The notes below the pieces were generated by a model. It had not been told where the DNA came from, searched no databases, and saw only the letters and a program-made list of their open reading frames with translations. This document shows, one piece after another, positions 33,704-41,051 of a stretch of 64,000 bases of DNA. The position numbers and the translations under genes are program-made. The DNA comes from Croceibacterium_B sp963811255 (GTDB lineage: Bacteria > Pseudomonadota > Alphaproteobacteria > Sphingomonadales > Sphingomonadaceae): the NCBI GenBank assembly GCA_963811255.1, contig CAWEQI010000003.1, positions 1,426,001 through 1,490,000 on the forward strand, read 5' to 3'. Every line of letters starts with the position of its first letter. The stretch's first letter is position 1.

Positions 33704-33745
33704 TGCACCATCTCCGCGAGCGGGAGCGCAATGTCTCTCAGCCGC
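33704..33745 (-). promoter_or_regulatory. GAGAGAC/SD-hairpin leader, copy G
   Basis: On the minus strand: GAGC (33743-33740) can pair with GCTC in the loop. GAGAGAC, five bases and GCTCCCGCT follow. The closing arm is GGAG (33715-33712), eight bases before ATG 33703. It is shorter than the other copies. An EcfG promoter 35 bases further upstream means the transcript would begin with this leader. Confidence 0.65.
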
Positions 33746-33779
33746 CGGGGCTCAACAGAAAACCCGACGATGCGAACTC

Positions 33780-33804
33780 AACCTTACTATCTTCAATCAG
33801 TTCC
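33780..33804 (-). promoter_or_regulatory. EcfG-type promoter upstream of leader G
   Basis: On the minus strand GGAAC (33804-33800), 17 bases, GTT (33782-33780). The predicted start site falls just upstream of leader G. It links the leader family to the general stress response by position. Confidence 0.6.
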
Positions 33805-33929
33805 AAAGATTAATGACTTACATCGAGGACGAAGAGCACAACAGCATGGGCACCCCCGGAGGCTCTCGTGAAGATTCTCGCTACATTCATCTTCATCTCG
33901 CGCTGATCATTTTTTCGTTTGTCCGCTAG

Positions 33930-33940
33930 GGGTCGCGTGC
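33930..33940 (+). repeat. Intergenic GGGTCGCGTGC repeat, copy 2
   Basis: The exact 11-mer. A GGGTGGAAGGCGGAC block occurs further on at 34024-34038 instead of at the usual 25-base offset. Confidence 0.55.
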
Positions 33941-34085
33941 GGCTGGTCCGCTGTTGATGCGTAGTCACCGAATTGCAGAATGGCCGCGACTCCGCGGCTG
34001 GTGCGGCGCTGAATGACGGTGCGGGGTGGAAGGCGGACATCGCGAACGCTACCATTCTCGGCGGTCGGTAAGGAGAGCCAAGCAG

Positions 34086-34535
34086 ATGGCAGCAGACGCT
34101 GGCACTCAAAAGAAGCTTGACGCTGAGACCGCTTGCGGCGGCACGCTCGCGATAATCACCGCACTTTGCGTTGGTTATTTGACCGATGGTGTTAGGCTGT
34201 CATTGCCAATCTGGGGATTGATGAGCCTCGGGGTAATCGTCGTTTGGGCCTGCTTCGCCCTCCTGGGCCGCGTAGCTTTCGCTCGCCGAGCAGGAGAAGA
34301 ACGGCGAGGCTCACCGGTGCTGGTGCATTGGGTGGGTGCTCGCCTCGCCCTCATTGCTGCCGCTTGGACGCTGTTCATTTTTTGGCTTGTCGCCCTTCCG
34401 TTTGGCAAGCCATGGGTAGGCATGGCGGGACGCGCACTCGTGTTCGTCATCGCAGTCTCAGCCCTCAACCGTCTGGTTGGCCATGCAACCATAAACTCCG
34501 CCGTTCTTCTGGCTCGGTTTCGACGGTCCCGCTGA
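34086..34535 (+). CDS. Hypothetical integral membrane protein
   Basis: A 149-aa protein from ATG 34086 (AAGGAGAG upstream). About four hydrophobic spans (G-G-T-L-A-I-I-T-A-L, G-L-M-S-L-G-V-I-V-V-W, A-L-I-A-A-A-W-T-L-F-I-F-W-L-V, A-L-V-F-V-I-A-V) alternate with basic loops. I do not recognise the family. It is followed by copy 3 of the intergenic repeat. Confidence 0.65.
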   Translation: MAADAGTQKKLDAETACGGTLAIITALCVGYLTDGVRLSLPIWGLMSLGVIVVWACFALLGRVAFARRAGEERRGSPVLVHWVGARLALIAAAWTLFIFWLVALPFGKPWVGMAGRALVFVIAVSALNRLVGHATINSAVLLARFRRSR

Positions 34536-34558
34536 CCGCTACCCATAATGGCAAGAAT

Positions 34559-34598
34559 GGGTCGCGTGCTGACCAGCTGCTTAGGGGGTAGGAAGCGG
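34559..34598 (+). repeat. Intergenic GGGTCGCGTGC repeat, copy 3
   Basis: The 11-mer at 34559-34569 followed, at the same 25-base offset as copies 1 and 4, by a degenerate GGGTAGGAAGCGG block. The preceding bases A-A-T-G-G-C-A-A-G-A-A-T are shared with copy 5. Confidence 0.6.
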
Positions 34599-34624
34599 CG
34601 CAAGGCTTCTCCTAATCGTCGAGC

Positions 34625-35047
34625 CTATTTGTAGGCCGTTCCAGACCATATGAAGGTGTGTGTCCCACCCTCGTAGCGAAGATCTCGCATGCCCTTGTGG
34701 GTGGCAGCAAGGACGATGACGGCCCCTCCCGAGTAGGCCAGGTCGATTTGCTTACTGCTGTAACCCGAGCGGGTGCTCAGTAAGGCGGCCGTGGCGCAAC
34801 CGGCTGACCCGCAGTAGTCGGAATTTTGCGAACGGAAGATGAGATCCCGCTTACCGTCGCTGTTGAGATCGGCACGGGCCACAGCAAATGGCGCCATATC
34901 GGAGTAATCGCTCCCCAAGGCACGTTTGATAGCGGCGGTTTCAGCTGGCGTCGGGTTTTGCTCCACTGATACCGAAACAGAACTTGCCGCAGCCGCTGCC
35001 GTTGCACAGCCGATGAAGCCGAGTGTGATGTATCTCGTAGGTCGCAT
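34625..35047 (-). CDS. Hypothetical secreted protein
   Basis: 140 aa from ATG 35047, chosen because GGGGGAAG precedes it. A signal peptide or lipoprotein signal (I-T-L-G-F-I-G-C near residue 14) is followed by A-D-L-N-S-D-G-K-R-D-L-I-F, a calcium-binding-like FG-GAP/dockerin loop, and two Cys (Y-C-G-S-A-G-C). It ends G-T-H-T-F-I-W-S-G. Probably periplasmic. Function unknown. Confidence 0.7.
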   Translation of the reverse strand: MRPTRYITLGFIGCATAAAAASSVSVSVEQNPTPAETAAIKRALGSDYSDMAPFAVARADLNSDGKRDLIFRSQNSDYCGSAGCATAALLSTRSGYSSKQIDLAYSGGAVIVLAATHKGMRDLRYEGGTHTFIWSGTAYK

Positions 35048-35219
35048 GCCAATCTTCCCCCTTGTCGAAAGCAGAATGCAACAAGCCGCCCCAAGCCAGA
35101 CTGGAAAGTAGCACATTCCCTCAACGACGCCAAAGGCGGCGACAATCCCGTCCGCGCGGTAGGGCTCGGCTCTTGACCCTTCAATTCCAATCGACCGCAA
35201 ACGGGCTCGCGGCTCCTAT

Positions 35220-35259
35220 GGGTCGCGTGCGGACCGACTGTTCCGGGTGGAATGCGGAC
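35220..35259 (+). repeat. Intergenic GGGTCGCGTGC repeat, copy 4
   Basis: GGGTCGCGTGC (35220-35230) and GGGTGGAATGCGGAC (35245-35259), the same 25-base offset as copy 1. This is the best-preserved copy. Confidence 0.65.
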
Positions 35260-35274
35260 GCTTGATGGAAGGCG

Positions 35275-36049
35275 CTACTGATCGATTGCGTAGGTCACGG
35301 TCACAGTTGCACTGGTCGTGATGGGCTCTGGCTTCACATTTACGGGCACCGGGGGCGGGGGAACAACCGCTGGCGCAGGCGGAGCATACGACCGCTTTTC
35401 TGCCGTCACCTCGATCTCCTCGCCCGCCTGTCGTGGACTAGTATTGATGCTCAGTATTTTCCCAAGAGTCACATGGCTTGCAGCCGCGATCGCGGTCGCT
35501 TTTGTGGCAGCATCGGTCAGTGCGGAACCAATGGCTGTCTGCTGCGCCAAATGGGAGTCTCTAAGGTCGAAGTTGCTTATCTGCGCCTCAAATGCGCCGC
35601 CGCGACCGACCAGCCCGACCATCGTTCCTGCATCCTTCACAGCCCCTGTGCGGACCGTGACCGACTGGGTCGCTACGTAGCCGAGAATGGCGCAGGGGCC
35701 CGTCGACAACTGGGGTAAGTCGTAATCAGAATTCCTTGCAGTCGTCGCTCCGCACCGGAGTGACCTTCACATCGCCCGTCAGCGGCTCCGCTGCAGGGTC
35801 GATTTGACGAAGCGCCAATTCGATCCGCGCACCTTGCGCGGTCATGGAACGAACCGCGGCATCGCTTGCCGAACCTTCGCCGCGCACTGTGTAGGTGATG
35901 ATCGCGAGATCGGGCGGCGTTTTGATCTGGCCGTATCCGTCAACGACAATTCTCGGGCGCTCGGGCACCGCTTGGATAACTGGCTGGGCGACCGCAGTCT
36001 CGGCCTGCATTACCGCGATCAAGGTAAGGCCGACCAACTTTAGGCGCAT
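35275..36049 (-). pseudogene. SIMPL (DUF541) domain periplasmic protein, one frameshift
   Basis: Starts M-R-L-K-L-V-G-L at 36049 with a signal peptide (to A-V-A-Q). The frame gives R-I-V-V-D-G-Y-G-Q-I-K-T-P-P-D, typical of SIMPL proteins, and stops at 35726 after D-D-C-K-E-F. A one-base shift there continues D-Y-D-L-P then A-T-Q-S-V-T-V-R-T to 35275. The intact protein would be about 258 aa. SIMPL proteins are periplasmic or outer-membrane proteins of poorly known function. Confidence 0.75.
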
Positions 36050-36122
36050 CGAGCATCTCCCCCGTCCACTCCCCAATTGATTGCGACCATTAGCCCCATA
36101 CTGCAAGGCCAATGGCAGGAAT

Positions 36123-36133
36123 GGGTCGCGTGC
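36123..36133 (+). repeat. Intergenic GGGTCGCGTGC repeat, copy 5
   Basis: The exact 11-mer preceded by A-A-T-G-G-C-A-G-G-A-A-T, as in copy 3. The second half of the repeat is not recognisable here; an IS110 remnant follows. Confidence 0.55.
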
Positions 36134-36164
36134 GGTCGGTCCGCTGAAGATCGTAAGCGGCTGG

Positions 36165-36330
36165 ACTGGAAGCGACCCTGCCTTTGTGATCCCTCCGAGG
36201 CGTTCCTTGCCGCCCGACGAGTGTTGCCGCGGGACCAGACCTAGCCAGGCCGACAAGCTGCGTCCCGACTTGAACACGTGCGGATCGGGCACGGTCGCCA
36301 CCAAGGCGCTCGCCACCAGCGGCCCGACAC
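36165..36330 (-). pseudogene. IS110-family transposase C-terminal fragment
   Basis: The minus-strand frame reads A-L-V-A-T-V-P-D-P-H-V-F-K-S-G-R-S, then W-L-G-L-V-P-R-Q and G-G-K-E-R-L-G-G-I-T-K, the C-terminal catalytic-Ser region of IS110-group transposases. It is cut on both sides. It differs from the element at 30.3-31.7 kb, so a second IS110 lineage visited the island. Confidence 0.75.
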
Positions 36331-36429
36331 CGGGGATCAGCTATTTTTGCTCGCCGAACCGAAACCGGTCGGTCCGCAGCCGGCCAGATCCGGATGTAGG
36401 AAGGTCCGCCTGGAAACGGTCAATCTCTG

Positions 36430-37587
36430 TTATCCAAATAGAAATGCGGCCCACTGATCCATCAACAGCCGGCGCTTGTCGAAGAAATCTGTGCGGCGGT
36501 ACGCGGCTTCCACCGCGTTCGGAATCTTGTGTGCCAGCGCCTTGTCAGCGACCTCCTTGGGGAAGTCGGTCTGCTCTGCCGCCCAGTCGGTGAAGCTCGA
36601 CCGAAAGCCGTGGACAGTGACGCCGCTCACTTTCATGTTGCGCATTGCCTTGACCATCGTGACAACGCTGATGGCTTTGCCCCCCGAGCCGACGAATACG
36701 AGCATGTGATCATCGAGCTTGCCGTTAAGCGCAATGTGCTCCTCTCGCAGTCGGCGCATGAGCGTGATCGCCGGCAACGACAGCGGCACGACATGCGGCT
36801 CTTTCATCTTCATGCGTTCGCCGGGGATCGACCAAATGCCCACGTCCAAATCGAACTCTCTCCAGATCGCAAAGCGAGTTTCGTTCGAGCGGGCGGCGGT
36901 CAGCACAGTCAGCTGCAAAGCATCGCGCCCGGTGCTGTGCTTCAGCGCCATCAGCTCCTTCATGAACGCCGGCACTTCGGCGTATGGCATCGCCGAAAGA
37001 TGCGTTACCTGCCTGTTCTGGCGCGGCAGGCCGCGCGTCACCGACCGGAGCGATATCTCCTCGGGCACCAAGCCTTTGATGTGCGCATAATCGAGCGTCG
37101 TGCCAATTCGTTGCAAGATCCGGCGCGCAGTGTCGGGGATCGTCAGCCAGATCGGCTCGAGCACACCGAGCACGGTAGTGCTGTCCACCGCGTCAATCGG
37201 CGTGTCGCCGATGATCGGAAACACGTGGTTTTCGAGGCTCCGCATCCATGACGAATGTTTGCCATTCTTCCATCCGCCCTTCATCGCATCATAGCAGTCG
37301 CGTGCGACCTTCTCGAAATTGGGCGTAGCCTGACGTCGCAAGCCCAACTCCTTGACAGGGTCGAGGCCGTTTCGAAGCATTCGGCGGTAATCGGCGACAG
37401 CGATGCGCGCATCGGCAAGCGATACCTCGTGGACTGGGCCGAGACCGAAGTCGCGCCGCCGTCCACGATGCTGGACGCGCAGCATCCATGACCGTGTTCC
37501 GGTGTCGCGCACAACGAGGTACAGCCCATGCATGTCGGCATAACGACCGGGACCGGCGTGACGAACTCTTAGCGCGGTTAGCGGCAT
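36430..37587 (-). CDS. int: P4-type tyrosine integrase of the island
   Basis: 385 aa from ATG 37587 (M-P-L-T-A-L-R-V-R). The N-terminal DUF4102-like domain (D-M-H-G-L-Y-L-V-V-R, R-R-D-F-G-L-G) is followed by a core-binding domain and a catalytic domain with Arg in T-A-A-R-S-N-E, H-G-F-R-S-S-F, the A-L-A-H-K histidine and Tyr in A-A-Y-R-R-T-D-F-F. Such integrases insert islands at tRNA 3' ends. It lies 155 bp inside attR and reads into the island. The frame is intact, so excision may still be possible. Confidence 0.93.
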   Translation of the reverse strand: MPLTALRVRHAGPGRYADMHGLYLVVRDTGTRSWMLRVQHRGRRRDFGLGPVHEVSLADARIAVADYRRMLRNGLDPVKELGLRRQATPNFEKVARDCYDAMKGGWKNGKHSSWMRSLENHVFPIIGDTPIDAVDSTTVLGVLEPIWLTIPDTARRILQRIGTTLDYAHIKGLVPEEISLRSVTRGLPRQNRQVTHLSAMPYAEVPAFMKELMALKHSTGRDALQLTVLTAARSNETRFAIWREFDLDVGIWSIPGERMKMKEPHVVPLSLPAITLMRRLREEHIALNGKLDDHMLVFVGSGGKAISVVTMVKAMRNMKVSGVTVHGFRSSFTDWAAEQTDFPKEVADKALAHKIPNAVEAAYRRTDFFDKRRLLMDQWAAFLFG

Positions 37588-37741
37588 GACGATGATCCTT
37601 CGCAGCCCCACATTTAGTCCCACACATTGTGCTGGATTTAGCGAAAATCAGTGGAACGGACTGGTACCGATGGTCGCAGCTCGACCTAGTAATATCAATA
37701 GGTTGGGACATTTTGAGTTGTCTTCCTACAAAGGGAACATG

Positions 37742-37757
37742 CCCGTAGGGGTCACCA
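37742..37757 (+). other. attR of the genomic island
   Basis: CCCGTAGGGGTCACCA, identical to the last 16 bases of tRNA-Glu(CTC) at 7896-7911. No tRNA body precedes it. It lies between the integrase and phoR and defines the distal boundary of the island. Confidence 0.9.
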
Positions 37758-37834
37758 GATTTTCTCCGCAATATGACAGTGATGTTACCGCCGGGCTGGC
37801 GCGGACCCGAGTGGCGGTCTAACCCTGTCGGCGG

Positions 37835-39055
37835 ATGGACGAGAGCTTCAAAATTCCGTGGGGCCGCATCGCCGTTGCTGCAGCGGCCGGGCTGTTGATG
37901 CTGGTTGCCGGCGCCGGCTGGTTCGTTACGCTGGTAGTGCTGGTGCTGTGGATCGGCTCGATCGTGCTGTTCCCGCCCGAACCGGAAACGGTGGTCCGCC
38001 AGATCGACGGCATGCAGTTGACCCGCGACGGCATGCGCGAGCTGATCGAGCACTCGGGGATTCCGCTGCTGGTGCTCGACGACAGCCGCATCGTCATCGC
38101 CAACGCCGAAGCGCGCGAAGTACTCGGGCGGCATATTCTGGGCCAGGACGCGCGCGTCGCTTTTCGCCACCCCGCGGCCATCGACCTGCTCGGCCGCAGG
38201 CAGGGCGGCAGCGTCACCGTTCAGGGTCTTACCGGCCCGCGCAGCTCGTGGCAGATGAGCCGCCAGCCAATCGACGGCCGTTATTGGTTGGTCGAGCTGA
38301 TCAACCGCACCGCTGAGGCCGACATCAGCCGGGCGCACACCGATTTCGTCGCCAACGCCAGCCACGAACTGCGCACGCCGCTGGCCTCCATCATCGGCTA
38401 CGTCGAGACGCTGGTCGAGGAAGGGGACAAGGCCGACCCGGCTATGGCGGCAAAATTCCACGAGACCATCCTGCGCGAGTCAAAACGGCTGCAGAGTCTG
38501 GTGCAGGACCTGATGTCGCTGTCCCGAGTGGAAGCCGAAAAGCACGATCAGCCGCGCGAACGGGTTGACCTGGGGCCGCTCGTCGAGCGCGCCGCGCGCG
38601 ACGGCGCCGGGCCCAAGCGGCTCGAACGACTGAAGCTCGAGCTCCCGGCCGAGCCGCTGATCGTGCGCGGCGACACCGACCAGCTTGAGCAGGTGGTCCG
38701 AAATCTGGTCGACAACGCGCTCAAGTATGGCGATCCGGAGACGCCGGTCGAAGTCTCCTTGGCGCGGGGAGAGCGCGACATGGCGGTCCTCGCGGTGCGC
38801 GATCACGGCGAAGGCATCGCCCCCGAGCACCTCCCCCACCTCACCCGCCGCTTCTATCGCACCGACCCGGGCCGCAGCCGCGCGGCCGGTGGCACCGGCC
38901 TCGGCCTCGCCATCGTCAAGCATATCGTGGAGAGACACCGCGGGCGGCTCGACATCGCCAGCAAACTGGGCGAAGGCACCACCGTCACCATTCGCCTGCC
39001 GATGGTCCTGGCGAATGCAGAGATTGCCGATGGAACACACGCTCAAAGCCTTTGA
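37835..39055 (+). CDS. phoR: Phosphate regulon sensor histidine kinase
   Basis: A 406-aa membrane kinase. Two spans at residues about 10-50 are followed by a PAS-like domain (residues about 75-150). The H-box F-V-A-N-A-S-H-E-L-R-T-P is near residue 178, then N-box residues N-A-L-K-Y-G and G-boxes D-H-G-E-G-I and G-G-T-G-L-G-L-A. The context phoR-phoU-phoB identifies it. The start is only 77 bp from attR, so island insertion has replaced its upstream region. It overlaps phoU by 26 bp. Confidence 0.93.
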   Translation: MDESFKIPWGRIAVAAAAGLLMLVAGAGWFVTLVVLVLWIGSIVLFPPEPETVVRQIDGMQLTRDGMRELIEHSGIPLLVLDDSRIVIANAEAREVLGRHILGQDARVAFRHPAAIDLLGRRQGGSVTVQGLTGPRSSWQMSRQPIDGRYWLVELINRTAEADISRAHTDFVANASHELRTPLASIIGYVETLVEEGDKADPAMAAKFHETILRESKRLQSLVQDLMSLSRVEAEKHDQPRERVDLGPLVERAARDGAGPKRLERLKLELPAEPLIVRGDTDQLEQVVRNLVDNALKYGDPETPVEVSLARGERDMAVLAVRDHGEGIAPEHLPHLTRRFYRTDPGRSRAAGGTGLGLAIVKHIVERHRGRLDIASKLGEGTTVTIRLPMVLANAEIADGTHAQSL

Positions 39056-39707
39056 CGAAGACATCACCCGCCTGCGCGGGCTGATCGCCGAGATGGGCGG
39101 GATCGCCGAGCTCGGCATCCACGAAGCCATGCAGGCGCTGATCAGCGGCGACGACGAGCTGGCGCGGCAGGTGGTCGAGCGCGACAGGAAGCTCGACCGG
39201 CTGGAGACCGAGGTCGACGATCTCGCCGTGCGGGTGATCGCCCTGCGCGCGCCGATGGCCGACGACCTGCGCGAGATCATCGCCGCGCTCAAGATCGCCG
39301 GGGTGGTCGAACGGATCGGCGATTACGCCAAGAACATCGCCAAGCGAGTCAACCGCATCGAAGGGCGCCGCCGCTTCGAGCCGCTGACGCTGATCCCGGC
39401 GATGGCCGACGTGGCCGGCGAAATGGTCCACGACGTGCTGACCGCCTACGCCGCGCGCGATCCGGTGCTGGCGCGCGAGATCATCGAGCGCGACGAGAAG
39501 GTGGATGCTTTCTACGACAGTATCTTCCGCAACCTGGTCAGCTACATGGTCGAGAATCCGGCGACCATCAGCAGCGCCGCGCAATTGCTGTTCATCGCGC
39601 GCAACCTCGAGCGGATCGGCGACCACGCGACCAACGTCGCCGAAATGGTCCACTACGCCGCCACCGGGGCCTATCCCCCCGAAGATCGCCACGGCGACGA
39701 CGATTAG
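39030..39707 (+). CDS. phoU: Phosphate transport system regulator
   Basis: 225 aa from ATG 39030, overlapping phoR. Two PhoU helical repeats, each with the metal-binding pattern: E-R-I-G-D-Y-A-K-N-I near residue 93 and E-R-I-G-D-H-A-T-N-V near 197. It links the Pst transporter state to PhoR, and is needed to shut off the regulon in phosphate excess (family knowledge). The pst genes normally associated are not in this window. Confidence 0.94.
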   Translation: MEHTLKAFDEDITRLRGLIAEMGGIAELGIHEAMQALISGDDELARQVVERDRKLDRLETEVDDLAVRVIALRAPMADDLREIIAALKIAGVVERIGDYAKNIAKRVNRIEGRRRFEPLTLIPAMADVAGEMVHDVLTAYAARDPVLAREIIERDEKVDAFYDSIFRNLVSYMVENPATISSAAQLLFIARNLERIGDHATNVAEMVHYAATGAYPPEDRHGDDD

Positions 39708-39731
39708 CGGAGCGCGGCCGTGACGTCCGCT

Positions 39732-39750
39732 TGTCACGACGGTGTAACAA
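39732..39750 (+). promoter_or_regulatory. Candidate Pho box upstream of phoB
   Basis: Two half-sites, TGTCA (39732-39736) and TGTAA (39743-39747), start 11 bp apart, the periodicity of PhoB-binding direct repeats. They lie 22 bases before ATG 39772 of phoB, suggesting autoregulation. This is an imperfect match to the consensus. Confidence 0.4.
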
Positions 39751-39771
39751 ATGTGTAGTGATGCGCCGGCC

Positions 39772-40464
39772 ATGGCCGTGCCGAAGCTCCTGCTCATCGA
39801 GGACGACACCTCGCTCGCCGAGCTGCTCGAGTACCGCTTCAGCAAGGAAGGCTATCGCGTGCGCGTCACCGGCGACGGCGATGAGGCGCTGGCGATGGCC
39901 GAGGAAGATGCACCCGACCTGGTGATCCTCGATTGGATGATCGAGGGCACCAGCGGGATCGAGGTCCTGCGCCGGCTGCGCCGCGGCAAGGGCACCGAGC
40001 ATGTGCCGATCATCATGCTGACCGCGCGGGAGGCCGAGGACGACCGCATTCGCGGGCTCGACACCGGCGCCGACGACTACATCACCAAGCCGTTCAGCCC
40101 GCGCGAGCTGCTCGCCCGCGTGTCCGCGGTGCTGCGCCGGGTGCGCCCGGCGCTCGCCGGCGAAACGATCGAGGTCGGCGACATGCGGCTCGATCCGGTC
40201 GCCCATCGGGTCGAACGCGACGGGCTGGAGCTCAAGCTGGGTCCGACCGAGTACCGCCTCCTGGCGTTCTTCATGGAGCATCCGCGGCGGGTGTTCAGCC
40301 GCGCGCAATTGCTTGACGCGGTGTGGGGCACCGGCAGCGAGATCGAGGAGCGCACGGTGGACGTGCACATTCGCCGGCTGCGCAAGGCGATCGAGGCGCA
40401 CGGCACGCGCGACCCGATTCGCACGGTGCGCTCGGCCGGATACGCGTTCGAACCGGTCGGCTGA
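39772..40464 (+). CDS. phoB: Phosphate regulon response regulator
   Basis: 230 aa from ATG 39772 (M-A-V-P-K-L-L-L-I-E-D-D). The receiver has the phospho-acceptor Asp in L-V-I-L-D-W-M near residue 53, Thr in M-L-T-A-R and Lys in I-T-K-P-F. The C-terminal winged helix has V-D-V-H-I-R-R-L-R-K and S-A-G-Y-A-F, typical of PhoB. An upstream GTG/ATG in frame at 39751 is less likely. Confidence 0.94.
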   Translation: MAVPKLLLIEDDTSLAELLEYRFSKEGYRVRVTGDGDEALAMAEEDAPDLVILDWMIEGTSGIEVLRRLRRGKGTEHVPIIMLTAREAEDDRIRGLDTGADDYITKPFSPRELLARVSAVLRRVRPALAGETIEVGDMRLDPVAHRVERDGLELKLGPTEYRLLAFFMEHPRRVFSRAQLLDAVWGTGSEIEERTVDVHIRRLRKAIEAHGTRDPIRTVRSAGYAFEPVG

Positions 40465-40541
40465 GCCGGCAAGGCCACTACGCGCCAACACGTAGCTATT
40501 ACAAAACAGCAGGTTAGATACCCCCGTGCGATTGGCGTCGC

Positions 40542-41051
40542 ATGGGACTGCTCAAGCCGCGCGAGGAACGCAAGCCTGTGTTCGTGCGGGCGCGCTTGCG
40601 GACCGATCGGGGCTGGTCGGACGTGACGATCGGCAACGTCTCGTCGCGCGGCCTGATGCTGCAGTGCACCTCGCCGCTGCGGCGCAATGATTTCATCGAG
40701 GTGCGCTATCAGCACGTCTGCGTTATCGGGAGAATCGTCTGGGTCGGCGGCACCCGCTGCGGCGTCCGAACGCAGGACAAAGTCGATGTTGCCGGCTTGC
40801 TTTCGCGAGGATCGGCGAAGCGGCGCAAACCGGGCGAAGACCGGCGGGCTGTCGTCCGCAAGGTGGAGCGCCCGCACCGGGCGAGGGCCCCCGCCGATAC
40901 GGCTGAATCCAGCCGCCGGATGGCGCGCCTGTTCGACTGGGCGGTGGTGGCGATCGGCGGCGGCGCCGCCGCGGCGTTTGTCGCCGGAATCGTCTATTCG
41001 GCCCTCAGCGCGCCGCTTGCCCGCATCGGCGTCGCGCTGGCCGGCGGTTAA
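40542..41051 (+). CDS. PilZ-domain protein with C-terminal membrane anchor
   Basis: A 169-aa protein. The N-terminal PilZ domain carries R-E-E-R-K-P-V and V-S-S-R-G-L-M-L, matching the c-di-GMP-binding R-x3-R and (D/N)-x-S-x-x-G motifs with Asn-Val-Ser in the second. A linker rich in Arg follows, then one C-terminal span (A-V-V-A-I-G-G-G-A-A-A-A-F-V-A-G). Probably a membrane-tethered c-di-GMP effector. Monocistronic. Confidence 0.85.
   Translation: MGLLKPREERKPVFVRARLRTDRGWSDVTIGNVSSRGLMLQCTSPLRRNDFIEVRYQHVCVIGRIVWVGGTRCGVRTQDKVDVAGLLSRGSAKRRKPGEDRRAVVRKVERPHRARAPADTAESSRRMARLFDWAVVAIGGGAAAAFVAGIVYSALSAPLARIGVALAGG

Larger units (their letters stand above)
7912..37757. mobile_element. Genomic island integrated at tRNA-Glu
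   Basis: A 29.8-kb segment between the 16-bp att repeats. It carries an integrase next to attR, a second tyrosine recombinase, a decayed conjugative relaxase with traC/traD, three insertion sequences or remnants, and many small genes with a shared leader. Frameshifted genes are frequent inside and rare outside. No type IV secretion or coupling-protein gene is present, so it cannot self-transfer. Removing it would bring recJ-tRNA-Glu next to phoR. Confidence 0.88.

Noticed and set aside
32331..36133. Integron attC sites in the repeats between small genes
   Set aside because: I found no GTTRRRY/RYYYAAC core pairs and no integron integrase; strands of the genes are mixed.
37772..37794. Pho box upstream of phoR
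   Set aside because: Only a weak match on the minus strand (TGTCAT with a poor second half); not enough to annotate.
38930..38947. GAGAGAC inside phoR
   Set aside because: It lies within a conserved coding region and lacks the GCTCCCGCT hairpin; a chance match.
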